Notes: generated by a model from the sequence alone, not told the origin. A stretch of 64,000 bases of DNA from Basidiobolus heterosporus B8920 (GCA_000697455.1 JNET01030215.1:1-64000), one strand, 5' to 3'; counted from the first letter of the stretch, positions 22,621 through 36,008 are shown. Translations and numbers: made by a program.

Positions 22621-23400
22621 TCTACTGTGTGAGTTGAAATGGAATTGCTTTCCTCTGTGACTAAACTATGATACACTAGACAAGAGTTGATTTAATTACG
22701 AAAAGCTATGTACATTTATATTCCTTGGCGTGCGCCTGCTATATACACAGTCCAGTGATAGTTAAATGCACCTCTAGCTCCGGGTTTGCCAATAACAACA
22801 ATAAATCATTTTCAAGTAGGGTGTGTGTACTGACTTGGGAGTAGAAGATTCCAAATAGGACCGATGAGGAAATCACTGATTGGCCAGGTTTTCCATTAAT
22901 TACGCACCTCTATGTTGTAAAAATGTAGGGATGAAGGGTTAAGCCACCCGGCGATCGTGTTGTAAGATGTATTTTTAGTCGTTCGAGTCCCAGGCAATGC
23001 ACTTGATCTTTTTTTGAAGCTACTAACGAACCTTAATCCCAAGGATCGTATGGACCTTGAATATATGATAAATATTGCATCTTTTTATTTGAATTGTAAC
23101 AGGGGTGGTAGTGTTACTCTGCAGAGTAGTGATGGAAAATCCCATGTACGATAAAGCTCCCAAAAGGATGAAAATGAAAAACACCTATAAAAATTTGGCA
23201 TATTTCGACAGAAACTCACCATATGTATTGTAAGAGCTTGAAATTAAGCAAAGAAAGTTGGAGTAAAATTCATTCTATTATACGATGATTGTCAAAGAGA
23301 ATAAGGAAATAAAAGCAAACATTCAATCATAAGAAATCTGTACATTATACAAACTTGTGGTAAACAAAACAAATAAAGCTCAAGCGTTGAATGTCGTACT
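22621..23400. other. Intergenic, no gene recognised
   Basis: About 780 bp holding the 3' flank of SPT5 and the region upstream of the hypothetical ORF. A T-arm-like GTTCGAGTCCC near 22981 was checked and does not fold as a tRNA. Confidence 0.45.
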
Positions 23401-26400
23401 TTAATCATTACCTGAGCCTGCGTATTTCGCCAAACCATTCATGTTCAAAATCTTAAAGTCTTTGCCGCCTTCAAGCTTGACAATGCCATCTTGGCCGTCT
23501 ATACCAATAAGGGTACCGACTTGGCCCTTGAATTCGCCACCCATCACCTTGATTTTATCTCTCTTGTTGGGCTTAACTGGTTCTATGTAGTCAACAGGTA
23601 GGGACAACTTTTCGTTCGATCCTTCTAGTACGATTTCACAGCTCTCGCCACCGCGATTAACATATCGTATACGGGCTGATTGCTGATCATAGCTTCCTGC
23701 TTGGTATTTTTGACCAGTATGTCGATTCGATACGACACGAACCTGGATATCTTTTGTAGCCCAGTCTTGATCTAATATATCATGAACATCATCATGAACA
23801 CGACTGAAATCTCCACCAGAAGGCATAAACGGTGTATGTGGGTAGCTGCTTGGTGCTGGTGTTACAGGTGCTAATGGGGCAGGTGTAGGTGCGGATAAAG
23901 TAGAGCTTGTGTATGAACTTGGGCCTGGAGTATTGACAACTGGTGCAGGAGTGCTTGGTACACCGGTTGGTGCTGGTGTTTGGATTGTATCATATGATGG
24001 TGTAGTGTATGTATCATAAGAGTGGGAATAATTTTTTGATGAATCCTTTGAGTCTTTTCCGTTGTCATAACGAGAATCAGAACTCCGACTAGAGGTGTTC
24101 CAATCATCACCCCATTCGTTACTTTTTCTTGGTGTAGCTCCACCCCAGCTACCCCAACCATCTCCGCTAGAACCGCCGTTCCAACCAGGTGTTTTACTAC
24201 CAGCATCCCAGGCAGGAGTATGAGACCCATCCGCGTAAGGATTGGGTGTAGCAGAGCCCATCTCAACTCTGTGGATGGGAGTTCTTGATCCTGAATAAGC
24301 AGAATATGCAGGCGTACGTGACCCTGATTGCCAGGCAGGCGTACGTGAGCCGGAAGGATGCATCGGGGTGGCATTTCCATCTCCATAACGTGAGGAGTAT
24401 CCGCCTCTATCGTTTCTACGATAATTGTTCTCATATCGTCCACCATTTTGTGAATTGCCTCGCCCTCCTACTCCATAGAAATCAGTAATACTAATTCCGG
24501 CACCACCACGACTAATGAAAGGAGGTTAGTAATAGTCGGATGAAAAAATCAAACTTTTTGCTTACTCTTTGATCTCCAATGTGGTCTTATCGACGCTAAT
24601 AATCTTACTGTTGGTATGTAGCTCAACTCGAGCTTGGTCATCGCTTGTATCTTTAACAATACCGAGATATCCCTTATAGGGTCCACTAATAACTGTTACA
24701 GTTTGAGAAATTAATTTGTCTCGACCGCCACGTCCACGACCACGGCCCGTCAAACCTCCTCGGCCTCTATCGCGCCCGCGTCCGCGTGGAGCAGTCGGAA
24801 TAGCAAAATTATTCATAACACTGGGATTGAGTGTAGTGCTACTTTGCTATCAAATCATGTATTCAAGTTAGTCATTCTTTCTTTGGAAATCCAAAATTAA
24901 CATGGTTTACCTTCTGTCCTGGCCTCGAGCTGGTACTAAGCAACTGACGTGTGCGAGCTACAAACACGCCAGAGTTTTCCAATATCTCTCTGGACCTCAC
25001 AAACACAAAGAGACGATAAATATGCAATACTGCTCCTTGTCGTTTCTAAGAACTCAAAGAATCAGTTATTCAAAAGAAATCAACCACCTTATTGTAATCC
25101 AATATTACCTCTCCATCAATTTCCTTCACTTGATCACCAACGCGGATGTTGTTGCCCTGGGAATCTATAGCCACGGCATTTCTAGAATCGCGACTAGAAC
25201 TGATCTGATGGGGTTTGATGTTTCTAACGTTTCCATTCTGGTCAAGAATACGGCAGGGGGCGCGGTCAATTTTGGTAATTACTCCGACAGTTTGTGGGCT
25301 AGTTTATCAGGTTATTAATAGCTATAAAGCGGTAACGAAAAAGCTAGACTTACTCTAATTGCACAAAGTCATGTAATTCGTGACTACCAACACCACTGAC
25401 TCCAGAAGTAACCTCGGCAGCTTCACGCAAATCTTTTGAAAATACGGTGACCTGATGAAAACACTGGTCAAGATTCGATAACGACAAGTAGGGTTTGTAG
25501 TGTTTCAATTACCTGCGTCATGCTAACATCAGAGAGCATAGTCACAACGTTGTCTTCCACTTTGATAATCAACCCAGTCTCTCCACTAAAACGACCGTTG
25601 ATTACTTTCACGTGTTCACCTTGTGAGAATCGTTTCCGCAATTGTCTAGCAGGGAATTTCAGGTGCTCCTAAAATGGTGAGGAAGTTTGAGTTTAAATTT
25701 AAGGAGCTCAAGCCAACAAAGTAGCATACTTCTAGCAACCGACGGTCTTGAGGTATGATCATAACAATATCGTTTTCCACAGACTCAACGACACCATGCA
25801 AATTGATAAGATCGCCCTCTGTAACCTCAACATGATCACCAGGTTGAAATTGCGCCACAATCCCGGAATTACCCAGGGTAGAGAGATCCAGACCTAAGCA
25901 GCTTCCATCAACACGAGAACTATTCAGAATAAAAAGATGCTTTGATCTTACCACCACGCTCATCATCAACTCCTCCAGTGGAAAACCGGGTAATTTCGTC
26001 CAAGGTAGGGTTTACAAATTCTGTAACCTGTGTGGTAGCGATTCATGTTAAAAGAAGTAGAGAATTAAGAATAAAGAAATCTAATCAATTACCAAGCTAG
26101 TGATCTTCATATCTTTTTCAAGGTATCCATCCTTGAACATTTCATTGCCATACAAGAAATACCCTTTAGGCTTTGGGAAGACAGGTTTCGATCTGTCGAG
26201 TTTTCTGCGGATGAGGGATATAAGTTAGGTACTTAGAATGCATCACTTTTGTAACTGGTAACTTACTCGACGTCCTTTGGATTGAATAATTTTTGAGGTG
26301 GACGGAAACCGGAAGGTGTGGATGAGGTTTTCTTCTTACCAAATGGGTCAGACTATTCATAGACACATAAGTCAAGTGCAAGAGGTGGATAGAAACACAA

Positions 26401-27629
26401 ATCATCAATACCTTTTCCTGGGTAAGATCAAGACGAGGAATCAACTTGACTCGTACACTCTCTTGAGTATCGGCAATTTCAAGAATCTGATATGAGAATC
26501 GTTAACGTTGGCAATACCAAAATCCGTTGTACAATGGCTCTAACATACCTGTGCCAAATCACCCAGGTATTTCCCTCTCTTCACACGGACCCAACCGCCA
26601 GGTATGAGATCAGCTTCTTTTTTTTGGACATTGATGACATCCACCATTTCGCCAATGGGAACGAGGGTTAATTTAAAAGCAAACAGATCTGTAATTTTAT
26701 CAACAGCCTAAGAAAGATAAATGAGTTTCTATTACCGGATATAGTCATTGACCGACATACCTGTTGAACATGAGCTTGTTTACGCGCTTCGACATAAACA
26801 TAACCTTTTAGCGAGTCTCTAGCAAAAGCTGAGATGATCTGGAGGGGATTGTCCGTCAACTCCTTATCGAAACATCTCCTCATCATGGTCATTATAATGT
26901 CTCTTTCTTTTCCCGGCTAGAATTAGCAGAAGGATGAGTTGGTGCTTGTGATGGTTGTACATATTTTCTCTAAACTGGTTATTGGAAATTTACCTTGCAT
27001 TTGATCATCCACAAGTTGGGATCTTCCACACTGGGCACGAGAAACCGTTGAGGAACATGCTCAGTGTCTCCTCTATAAACGCCACGATTGTGGCTCCGTC
27101 CGTATTTGGTTTGCAAACGAGCTGCCACTTCTTCGGCATCGATTTCTTCAACTTTTCGATTTCTGCGATCAAGATCTATATGTCGAGCAGCACGATGAGA
27201 ACTAGCACTACCGGGTTCATCATGGTAATCTTCTTGAATAAAGCCGTCTGAAATTAAGAATTAGGCCAGGTTAGGTAAATGATGAATAAAACGAGCAAAA
27301 ATAATATTATATTTTGAACCTTCTTTGCCAAACTCCTCATCATCATCGTAGTCTTCTTCTTCGTCATCGTCAACCTCGGCTTCCATATCCAAAAACATAT
27401 TTCTAGGTTTTTTCTTTTTATGGCGCTATTTGCGCGAAAATACAAGCGTTTAGAGCCGGTTTCATGAAATAGTGAATCGAAGAGTAGAAAAATCCCTTGA
27501 AATTTTAAAAAAACTTACAGTATTGTCTTCTTCTTCTTCCTCCTCCTCTTCTTCCTCATCGTCATAACGACGATCTTGCTCTAGATCGTCGTCCTCTTCG
27601 TCATAATGGTCGCGTTTGCCTTTCGCCAT
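23401..27629 (-). CDS. SPT5: Transcription elongation factor Spt5
   Basis: About a dozen exons. The N-terminus ([19 protein letters not shown] and on) is extremely acidic, as in Spt5. The NGN domain follows ([35 protein letters not shown]), then several KOW domains (GEMVDVI...[35 protein letters not shown]), an Arg/Gly-rich linker, and a C-terminal repeat region with units such as GSRTPAW, GSRTPAY, GSRTPIH, GSHTPAW and GSKTPGW. Two last KOW motifs end the protein ([25 protein letters not shown]). Spt5 pairs with Spt4 as DSIF on RNA polymerase II, and the CTR is a target of P-TEFb-type kinases. The start ATG is at 27629; the final exon is 24511-23401. Confidence 0.95.
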
Positions 27630-28556
27630 AATGTTCTAGATGGCTGGATTCTTAATGGTAGGTGTTTCGGGGGGAATTAGCGAGGGAAAATAGAAGAAAG
27701 GAGTAGGTATGCGAAAAAAATGTTCAGATAAAAGAGAGCGTTAATACAGGTGAAAAAGCTTCGTTCCCTGGACTCCAAAATTGTAAGAAACTCTGATGAC
27801 TGGTCTGGTATCTTATTGGAGAAATATAACAAAATATTAGCCACCATCAAATTTGATTGAATTTACGCCAAAAGTAAAGCAGTAATTAATCAACAACTCG
27901 AATGAACTTAAAGCCACAAATCTAGTAACAAAATAATAGTAATAACAATAATAAACTTTATGGCAACCTCATAATGCAATTCTATAAACGGACATTTTAT
28001 TAGCAATCACTCCCGAGAGAAAATATAGAGAAAATACACAAATCAACATCAAATCGATAACAAATCCATCACAGGAACGAAAAGGCCAAACTTTATATAA
28101 AGTAAGGCTTATTATGCTTTAGAAGATACGAATTGGTGGGGCTATTCTTTAAGGACAGTTTGCTCAACAATACTAAGGAAACTGCTCAACGACACAACAT
28201 CAGATACCATTAATATCACATTCCATGATAAGCATTGACACACTTGTGCCAGGATTGTGATATGCAATATTGCATAGCTATACCTTTCAATCATCATTGT
28301 CAACGGGCCAGATACAATGCCCATTTCCAGATGATCGACCGCTGTAGAGTAGGATTTTCTTTGGTGATAACGTGGAAAGCACTTGTTGCAATACTGCTTT
28401 TCAAATATCTCCGACCATCGTCTTATATTGTGTTTATAGTATATTACTGGGTGCCCAGCACCTTGATTATCTGTTCCATTTTCACTTCCTCATTCTACTC
28501 TTGGCCAACGTCCTGGGCAATCTAGACCATCGGATTATTGCTGTCCTTACCCAGTA
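27630..28556. other. Divergent intergenic region, SPT5 and GPCR-RGS promoters
   Basis: 927 bp. Hydrophobic frames at 28235-28525 and 28372-28557 lie just before the GPCR start but in other frames, with no intron I could justify joining them. They may be chance or an unrecognised leader exon. Confidence 0.4.
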
Positions 28557-29990
28557 ATGACCAATACAACGCAGTCGATTGTTTTTTCCATATTGGCTGG
28601 AGGGAATCTGCTGTTTTTCATCATCACATCCTTAATATATTATGGCCGCGACATCATACCTGATCGATCTAAGCACAGCCAAATTCTCAACTTGGCAACT
28701 GCTTGTGGTTGTGGATTATTGAGTACGTTGTTACTACTCTGGATCCCGTTCCGTGTAGTTATACCAGTCTTCTTTTACCTCTGGATCCCTTACTTTCTGA
28801 TTTCCTTGATTCTGGGAACCATTGGCTTGAGAGCATTACGTCTAATAATGCTACTTCGTGCAAATACTTCCAAGCTCAGATCATGTGAGATAATATTTGG
28901 TACACTCGATCTTCTGTCATGCTTGTCCATTAAAGAAATGCCCCAGGCTAGTCGAAGACAAAGAGAGAATTCAACCGATAAAGTGCTCACATGTTCATTC
29001 CTCCTTTTTCTTGTGATATGCATTATAAGTATAGGGTTTATTCAGTATCAAGCTGGGATCCCTATGGCATCTACCTATATTGGTCATGCTTTCACCTGGG
29101 AGTTCTATCCTCTCTACCTAGGAACTCTAACCTATTTGATCTTCTTCTGTCCAATTCTGATATACAAGTTATGGTCGTTGAATTATGCATACAGTATTCG
29201 CCGTGATTTTTACTTCTCATCCATAGTAGTGGCTCTAGGTTTGGGGTCAGATTTTCTTTGCCACTTACTCAATGAGAATCCATCTCCCTACCTTGCTCTA
29301 TTACCCGTATTGATAGCTTTGCTTATTCATTTCGTTTTTATTTGCCTTCCAATCTTTTTCTCCCTCAAATGGACCGATCGTCCTCCAGCGCAATTTGACT
29401 ACATTCAGGTCAAGGAAGAATTTTGCGCAAGACTTCTGGACTGGTCATTTTTTGCAAAGTTCAAACAAACCGCAACTGAGTGTTTGTGTGTAGAGAATGT
29501 GTTATTCCTGGAGGCTTATCAAGATCTGAAGAAACTAAGCCTCGTCGCCATCTCAAACTCCGACAAGCCTATAGAAGATTCAAAATCCATTGAGCTTATA
29601 GATGCTTCTCGAACCACTTCCAAGCCTATATATAGTAGCATTACCTCTTCATATCTGGTGACTTGTTTATCCTATCCACATACCAGTGTCAAGCAGAGCA
29701 TAACTCCAACAAACATCAGTATTGCACGAACCGTTGAATATTTAACTGAAGATTTGATTGTACCTAACGGCTTGACTCTATATTATCAGCGGTTTTATGA
29801 GAAATTCTTCCTTCCAGGTAGCCTTCTTGAAGTCAACATTCCATGCGAAATAGTGACTAATCTCCGTAGCGCGGTAAACAATGCCAATTATACACTAACC
29901 ATGTTTGATCAGGCTAAAGAAGAGGTGCTAGACAGCTTGTATTACGAGGTGTACCTTCGCCTCCCAATCGGCCTTGATCGTGTAGTCTAA
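28557..29990 (+). CDS. Seven-TM receptor fused to an RGS domain
   Basis: Single exon, 477 aa. Seven membrane segments lie at about residues 8-30, 43-66, 67-92, 143-165, 183-208, 218-240 and 246-272. A C-terminal RGS-like domain spans about 290-470, with DWSFFAKFKQTATECLCVEN (first RGS helices and the conserved Glu-Asn) and, after a Ser/Thr-rich insert, RFYEKFFLPGSLLEVNIPCE and a helix ending YYEVYLRLP. This order is known from plant RGS1 and from fungal receptor-RGS proteins, where the RGS part speeds GTP hydrolysis on G-alpha. The ligand is unknown. The insert inside the RGS region, between FLEAYQDLKK and the later helices, is longer than usual. Confidence 0.85.
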   Translation: MTNTTQSIVFSILAGGNLLFFIITSLIYYGRDIIPDRSKHSQILNLATACGCGLLSTLLLLWIPFRVVIPVFFYLWIPYFLISLILGTIGLRALRLIMLLRANTSKLRSCEIIFGTLDLLSCLSIKEMPQASRRQRENSTDKVLTCSFLLFLVICIISIGFIQYQAGIPMASTYIGHAFTWEFYPLYLGTLTYLIFFCPILIYKLWSLNYAYSIRRDFYFSSIVVALGLGSDFLCHLLNENPSPYLALLPVLIALLIHFVFICLPIFFSLKWTDRPPAQFDYIQVKEEFCARLLDWSFFAKFKQTATECLCVENVLFLEAYQDLKKLSLVAISNSDKPIEDSKSIELIDASRTTSKPIYSSITSSYLVTCLSYPHTSVKQSITPTNISIARTVEYLTEDLIVPNGLTLYYQRFYEKFFLPGSLLEVNIPCEIVTNLRSAVNNANYTLTMFDQAKEEVLDSLYYEVYLRLPIGLDRVV

Positions 29991-30346
29991 GCACTCATTG
30001 CCAGCTTTTGCTTCATATCTTTATTTTGGAACCATTGTAAACCCTATCTATATTTATAAGTAGAATAGATTTTTATTGAATTATCATAGCACCCAAGTTG
30101 TCTAATTCTTGGTACCATACATAAAACTTAAAAGAGGCTTTCATGCTCTAAAGATCAAATCACTTCCTTTCCGTGACAGCTACTGTTTTGATTTATTATT
30201 TGATTGGACTATTTATCTAGAATTATCCAGTTTAACTAGAATTTATACCTAACTGTTGTGAATCCTGCCACTGCGCGTCGCCTACCATCCTAGTACCGTA
30301 TTTTTAATTCACGTCTCTCAGGCTCTTGATAGTTGACTTAAACAGT
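29991..30346. other. Intergenic, nothing recognised
   Basis: 356 bp between GPCR-RGS and RIC1, AT-rich, with no motif I can support. Confidence 0.45.
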
Positions 30347-33300
30347 ATGTATTGGGTTTATGGGTCTGCCAAGGTCATATCAAACACTGCTTCCTTCGAA
30401 AAAGAAATATCGGCGACACGAGAAGAGCAAAACATAGGAGGATCACTTGATGAATCTTTACTCTCACTCAAACGGAATAGTAATGGAGTGCTATTTGCTA
30501 CTCTGACAGCAAAATCCCTCGCTCTTTGGACGACAAAGGTGGCATAAAACTCAGAGTTCACCTTACTTGCGTATATATCCATTCTTCCCTGGTACTTATC
30601 TGCTTCTTTTTTCCCATCTCACTTAATCCGACTTGAACAAAGCCTACCGCGATGGTTGCCAAGATTATTAGAACAGAAGAGTCTATCGAGCAGTATGGAC
30701 TCAACCAGGACATATTCTGGAAGCCAGATTCCACTACGATAGTTATTTTGGTGATACATCGTTCTTATTGATATCTTATTCTACGATATGAATCTCATTT
30801 TCTTCGATAGACTATAGACATGTTCTTCCTGTTTTATCAAATTGTGTCGAACAGTAGCTATGTATATCAATACCGATTTGATGCGGCACACTCATACGTT
30901 ACGGGCCCTGGACACGGTAATGGAATAATGTCGTTGAGCATGCGATTCCGTCAGAGTAAACAATTAACGAGCGGTGTGGAGTGGTATGCATTTATTAATT
31001 CGAATACCTCGAATTCAATTTACCCTTGTACATATATTGATGATTATTACCCAAGTGCCGTTCCTACAAATGAGGAGCTAATTGTCAGTGAGAAAGCCCG
31101 ATCCGCTATTCGTTATATAAATTGGCTCGATGGTAGTGATACTAAGGAGCCCACCTACTTCGATCAACTAGGGTTTCTGCCACCCGATATAGGTCAGTCG
31201 TACCCGCTTTCCTTTCTGAACAAACCATTCATGAATCTGATATAATTCCATTTTGTACACAGATTGTCGTATATATTACATAGTCTACGACAAATTCATG
31301 GATATCTTTTGTTGGATAGCTTCAAACGGAGCAGTGTATTTAGCATATAGAAAGTTGAAACAGGTAGCAGTTTCGATTGAATTACCATTATACTTCTATA
31401 AACACGATGCACTTTGTAACCTTACTACATTTAGGACAAGAAGGAATGGCAGGGATGTTGCTTGTATAATGATATTGGTCAAGATAGTAAAGGCAGAGCT
31501 ACTGCCATTACGGTAAACCGAAAATTCGGCCTGGTAGCCATAGGAACTGAAGGGTTAGTCTATCACTTAAACACAAGAAATGGACCTTTATTCATTGCTT
31601 CTTTCATTTCAAACTAGTGGCTCAGTTCTCTGCTACTCAGTTCTTGACAAAAGCTCTGTTTCTTTATCGCATACCTTCTTTCCTAAAAATGTGACAGATA
31701 TCCTTTTTTCGACGGTTGGCTTGGAAACAATACTTAATTTGGCTTATTATGCCTTAACGGCCCCTACAACTCAGTAAGGTTACATCGCTTTCGTGGACCA
31801 GTGACGGCTACATGCTAGCTGTTGGCTGGGCGCGTCATGGAGTTTCTCTATGGAGTGTGTTTGGGCGTCTTCTATTCAGTACGATTTCTGAAGACAACCT
31901 GACATTATTGTGAGCAAAATACCAACTTAATCCTGCTTGCTCTCGAACTAAACATTTTTGATTCACAGGTCAGGAAATTTCCAGGATGATTTCTTCAATG
32001 GAGCCCACCAGCTGGTAGGTTTTTGGCTGTTAGTGGTTACATTAAACATTGCTTGTTAATCGAGAACCACGGACTCTTATTTTCCTGACTAGTTTTGGAG
32101 TCCAAGCAATCAAGAACTCTTTATTTTACAAAATATAGCTCTAGAGGAAGGTAATATCCGGGGGAGGAAAGTCCACGCGAGTAAATAGACACTTACTTTT
32201 GTATTATTCATTAGGTGTTGTCGACAAATTTTATATCCTCCCGATCGCGAAATCGGCAGTTACCGGTTTCCATAGTCCGGTACTCTTCATCCTTTAGACT
32301 TGCGCATTAAAAGTCGTTTCAATGATAACCATTTGAATTTCTACAGGACAACGTACGACATGCTTTATTACAAATGGACGATAGGCTTTATTTATACAAC
32401 AAAGTAGATCAAGAAATCGAAGGCTTAAACCCTGATGTGATCTGGCAGACGATTCAGGTAGAGCACGCATCCACGCATCCACAATCTCAGCTGATATAGT
32501 TGTATGTAGATGCATTTGTTACAACTTTGTTAATTCTAGTACCCTAGCGCGTATATTTCTGATAATTGGCCGATAAAGGTATTTCCTGCTTCCTTTTAGT
32601 AAGAACTCCATGCTGAGTTGCTTCTAGTATGTATCGATTAGTTACGATGGGAAATATGTCGCTATTGCCGGCAAATATGGTGTTGCCCATTGCAATATAA
32701 CCACTGGTCGCTGGAAACTATTTGGTGATCAGCTACAGGTACTTTGAATGTGGCTATACTTCGAGTACAAAAGCTTATTTTCATCAAAGGAGCAAGAATT
32801 TGTCTGCCACGGTGGCTTGGTTTGGTACAAAAAAATCCTGATTGTTGCATGTGATTTGGCTGAAGACAACTCCCACGAGGTTAGAAGTACTTGCACGCTA
32901 CATACATTCCACACATATTGATCGAGTATCCACCAGCTGCGTTTCTACTCACGAGAAAACAACTTGGATAACTCTTATCTGTTGGTTTGTGAGAAACTAG
33001 CCAACCCTGTGATTTATTTGAGTATCATGGATGATTCTCTCTTAGTTTATACTATGGATAATATACTTCATGACTACAGAATATCAATTCGCCCTGGTAA
33101 GCATTGCTATATTACATTGGAGGTATGCTTTACTAATTCCTTTCGCTAGATGGCTCTCTTGATGTCGAACTCCTTCAACAAATTTCCTTCGAAGGAGTCA
33201 TTAGCGTGCCTGGGCGGGTCCAATGTATTACTTGGTTCCAAGAGAAACCTGCTGGTAACGGCATACCCATTAACATCTGTATCGTGTCGAGCATTTTTAT

Positions 33301-34847
33301 TGACTTGTTGGATCGTGTTAGAGGGTTCATTCAACGACCCGAGACATTCATCGATCATCATACTTATAGCCGGAAAACTGGTCTACGCAAGTCCCCAAGA
33401 GGTAAACGAAGTATGTATTGGCATAGTCTGCACCAGCTTCTTATTGAGCAGTTTTTAGATCGACGGTGTATTTCAATATAAAGCGCGTAAACTTTCTGAT
33501 AGAGTGGAATATTTCTACGTTCCTAACAAGACCATCGGGAGTCAGCAAAACTCATTGTGGGCCTACGACGGGCATTCATTCCAGGTATCTTGTTTGTTAC
33601 ACTCTTCAAGATATATCTCCTCACCAAGTTAACCGATCTGGTTTGCGAGGTTTGGGCTAGTATACTCAAGCACGACACAGGTGAAGCCACTACTGGCTTG
33701 AATGTTTCTGAATTGGATGAAGGTGAATCATCCCGCTTCTCACTCGACTTTTACCCTAGATGTAAGATTTCTCAACAACCTGCTGAATGATCGATCATCA
33801 CGTAGTAACCACTTTATTAAACCTATAGCCATTCTATTGGAGAAGGGGATTGTTATTGGTCTGGAGCAAAGTACCTCTACCAACCGTTCTCCTTTTGCCT
33901 CTTTCAAACTTTTAACGAAGGTAAATAGAAATATGACCTGATAGGCTTTGTTTCCGGGGTGTATCTAAAGCTTTTTACGATTAGAGTCATCTTTTCATAC
34001 ACCATGTTGTCCGTCACTTACTTTCCAAAGGGTATGCAGCTCCCATACAAAGTAGACTCTTGAATTTCTACTAAATTGATGCTCTAGACTCGAAGCTGAA
34101 GCAGTCACTTATGCACTATGTTACCAACGCTTGAAGTACTTTGCACATAGTCTGGAGGTACTACTGCATCAAGTGTTAGAAGATGAAGCAGATGCATCGA
34201 CAACACCAGGCAAAGGTAATGGAAAGAGTGGCTTGGGCTTCGAGACAAAGTTTCTTACAATTTTTGATTTCAGATGCAGAACTTCCTTTGATCATCAAGT
34301 TCTTAAACCATTTTCCACAATATTTGGACGTAGTCGTAAGGTGTGCCAGGAAAACAGAGGTTGCCTTGTGGGGCTACCTGTTCTCGGCAGCAGGAAATCC
34401 TAAAGAATTGTTCGAGCGGTGCATCGATGTCGGCCAACTCAAAACTGCCACATCCTACCTTATTGTCTTGCAGACCCTGGAACCAGTTTCCGTTAGCAGC
34501 AAGGTATTCAAATTTTGCCAAGTACTAGTAGTGATGTTTCCTACTTAAGTACTAGCAGTGATGTTTCCTACTTACTCTGTTATTTCTAGTATTCCGTGAG
34601 ACTCATCCAGAAAGCCTACGAAGCCAACGAGCTAGTTGTATGTATCTGAACTTCATCTGAAAACTGCCATTCTGTTTCATACCATGCTAATCCCACCAAT
34701 CACTAATAGCTGTGTCAAGACTTGGTGCGCTATCTCAGCTCAATCTATGGTAACTGACGATCCATCAAAATGTTCCCTTGTCAGAATCCAACTAACCTCA
34801 AATATTAGGCTCGGAAACGTCGCTTCGGGAAGCGTTCACTAATGTGA
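30347..34847 (+). CDS. RIC1: RIC1, Rab6/Ypt6 GEF subunit
   Basis: A heavily interrupted gene with well over a dozen short exons. It starts MYWVYGSAKV and is followed by WD40-like blades (NGVLFATLTAKSLALWTTK; SVTGPGHGNG-like loops). The C-terminal half carries strong RIC1 signatures: YFAHSLEVLLHQVLEDEAD, LPLIIKFLNHFPQYLDVVVR, CARKTEVALWGYLFSAAGNP, LKTATSYLIVLQTLEP, and a basic ending ARKRRFGKRSLM. RIC1 with RGP1 activates Ypt6/Rab6 at the Golgi for endosome-to-Golgi return; RGP1 is not in the window. The exact exon set between about 31250 and 34100 is not certain. The last exon begins at about 34809, after a TTAG acceptor. Confidence 0.9.
34524..34582 (+). repeat. 27-bp tandem duplication in a RIC1 intron
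   Basis: GTACTAGTAGTGATGTTTCC and its following bases recur at once as GTACTAGCAGTGATGTTTCC, with one mismatch and a unit of about 27 bp. It lies between the exon ending SVSSK and the exon starting YSVRLIQK. Confidence 0.8.
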
Positions 34848-35076
34848 TTTCAAGCTCAAAGGACGCATGACCATCATTGAACTGCTTTACATATAAGAGA
34901 CATATTTCTCAATTAAATTGGTTCGTAAACACCCGGATCCAATCCGAGCGTTTACAACCTGTATCATCATGCTACGCCCTGTAGTATCGGCCATTCTATC
35001 TAGATAGAAGGACACATAAATAAACTCGATTTGCTATTTTATTGCTTTAGATTATCTACAAAATAAGCCGGGATTT

Positions 35077-36008
35077 TCATTCCTTTGATGTAGCCTCTCG
35101 CTCCGCATACAACTCTTCCACCCACTGTTTAACCTGAGGATGTTGGAAGACGCCTCGAGTAGATTCGAAAAATTCGTTGAGTCGAATGTTGTCAGCTAAA
35201 ATAGATTTCCATTTAGTGCTGTGAAAAAGCAAAATAAGTTACCCTACTCAGAACATACATTTTTCATACTCTATGGCTTGAACGATCATTTCGAATTTGT
35301 CGAGGTCTTTGACTAACAATGCCTCCGAAGTGTGGCCAGCTTCATATTCTTTCCACAATTCAAAGATTTCTTGAGCTTGTTCAGAATTACCAAGAGTATC
35401 AACCATCTTGACCATAGCATCCTAGTTCCGACAAATAATTATCCATTGAAATTAGCCCACTTCCTATAATAAACTATACAAATAATGTTCACTATTTACA
35501 TGCTCCAATTTGTATTTGTCTTCCTTGGAAACACCACAATGAGGTGTAATATCACCCTTTTTGAAACAATTAGAGCAAAGACAATACTAAACCAGCCAAA
35601 AAATGACCTACCACAATTGCTTCAGCTAAATCATGGACAGCTGCCATCTTAACACACCTTTTGCCAATAGGTTAGCTTATTTGGTACTATGCGCCAAGAC
35701 CAGTATATGGCTTATATTTGAACGGAGATGTATCCGAAGTATTTTACCTATCACGGTTGACGTTTTTGTCCTCGATGAGGAGAGCCATGATCGACATGCG
35801 GTGCATATGGTCCGCTATGGATTCGGGTCCGTTGACTCCACGTTTAATCCATCCAGTTCTTTTAGTTCTCTGTCGAAAACAATAGATCCTTCCGTTAGAA
35901 CTAAATTCCTTGAGCCAGTATTTTTGATACATGACTGACAGTTACCTTTAGCTTTTCACAGATATGAAAGAATTGCAAAAAACTACTGGCTTTTCCAACG
36001 GCAGACAT
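35077..36008 (-). CDS. HDDC2: HD-domain 5'-deoxynucleotidase (HDDC2/YGK1-like)
   Basis: About five exons from the ATG at 36008 to the stop at 35077, about 200 aa. The metal-binding HD pattern is visible in order: [13 protein letters not shown] (first His), then [14 protein letters not shown] (His-Asp plus the catalytic Glu and Asp), and a later DKFEM Asp. The ends fit the family: [22 protein letters not shown] at the N-terminus with TGWIKRGV, and a C-terminal [16 protein letters not shown]. Known members dephosphorylate deoxynucleoside 5'-monophosphates in the cytosol. It converges with RIC1 (230 bp apart) and diverges from PPIL1. Confidence 0.9.

Noticed and set aside
22931-23002. Possible tRNA because of GTTCGAGTCCC near 22981
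   Set aside because: Only one of five T-stem pairs forms, and no D-arm, anticodon stem or acceptor stem can be drawn around it.
24902-25318. 138-codon plus-strand frame
   Set aside because: It runs opposite to SPT5 exons and introns, has no recognisable domain, and is explained as a shadow of the KOW-coding strand.
28235-28557. Extra N-terminal membrane exon for the GPCR-RGS gene
   Set aside because: The called frame already has seven membrane segments, and no GT-AG pair joining the upstream frames was convincing.
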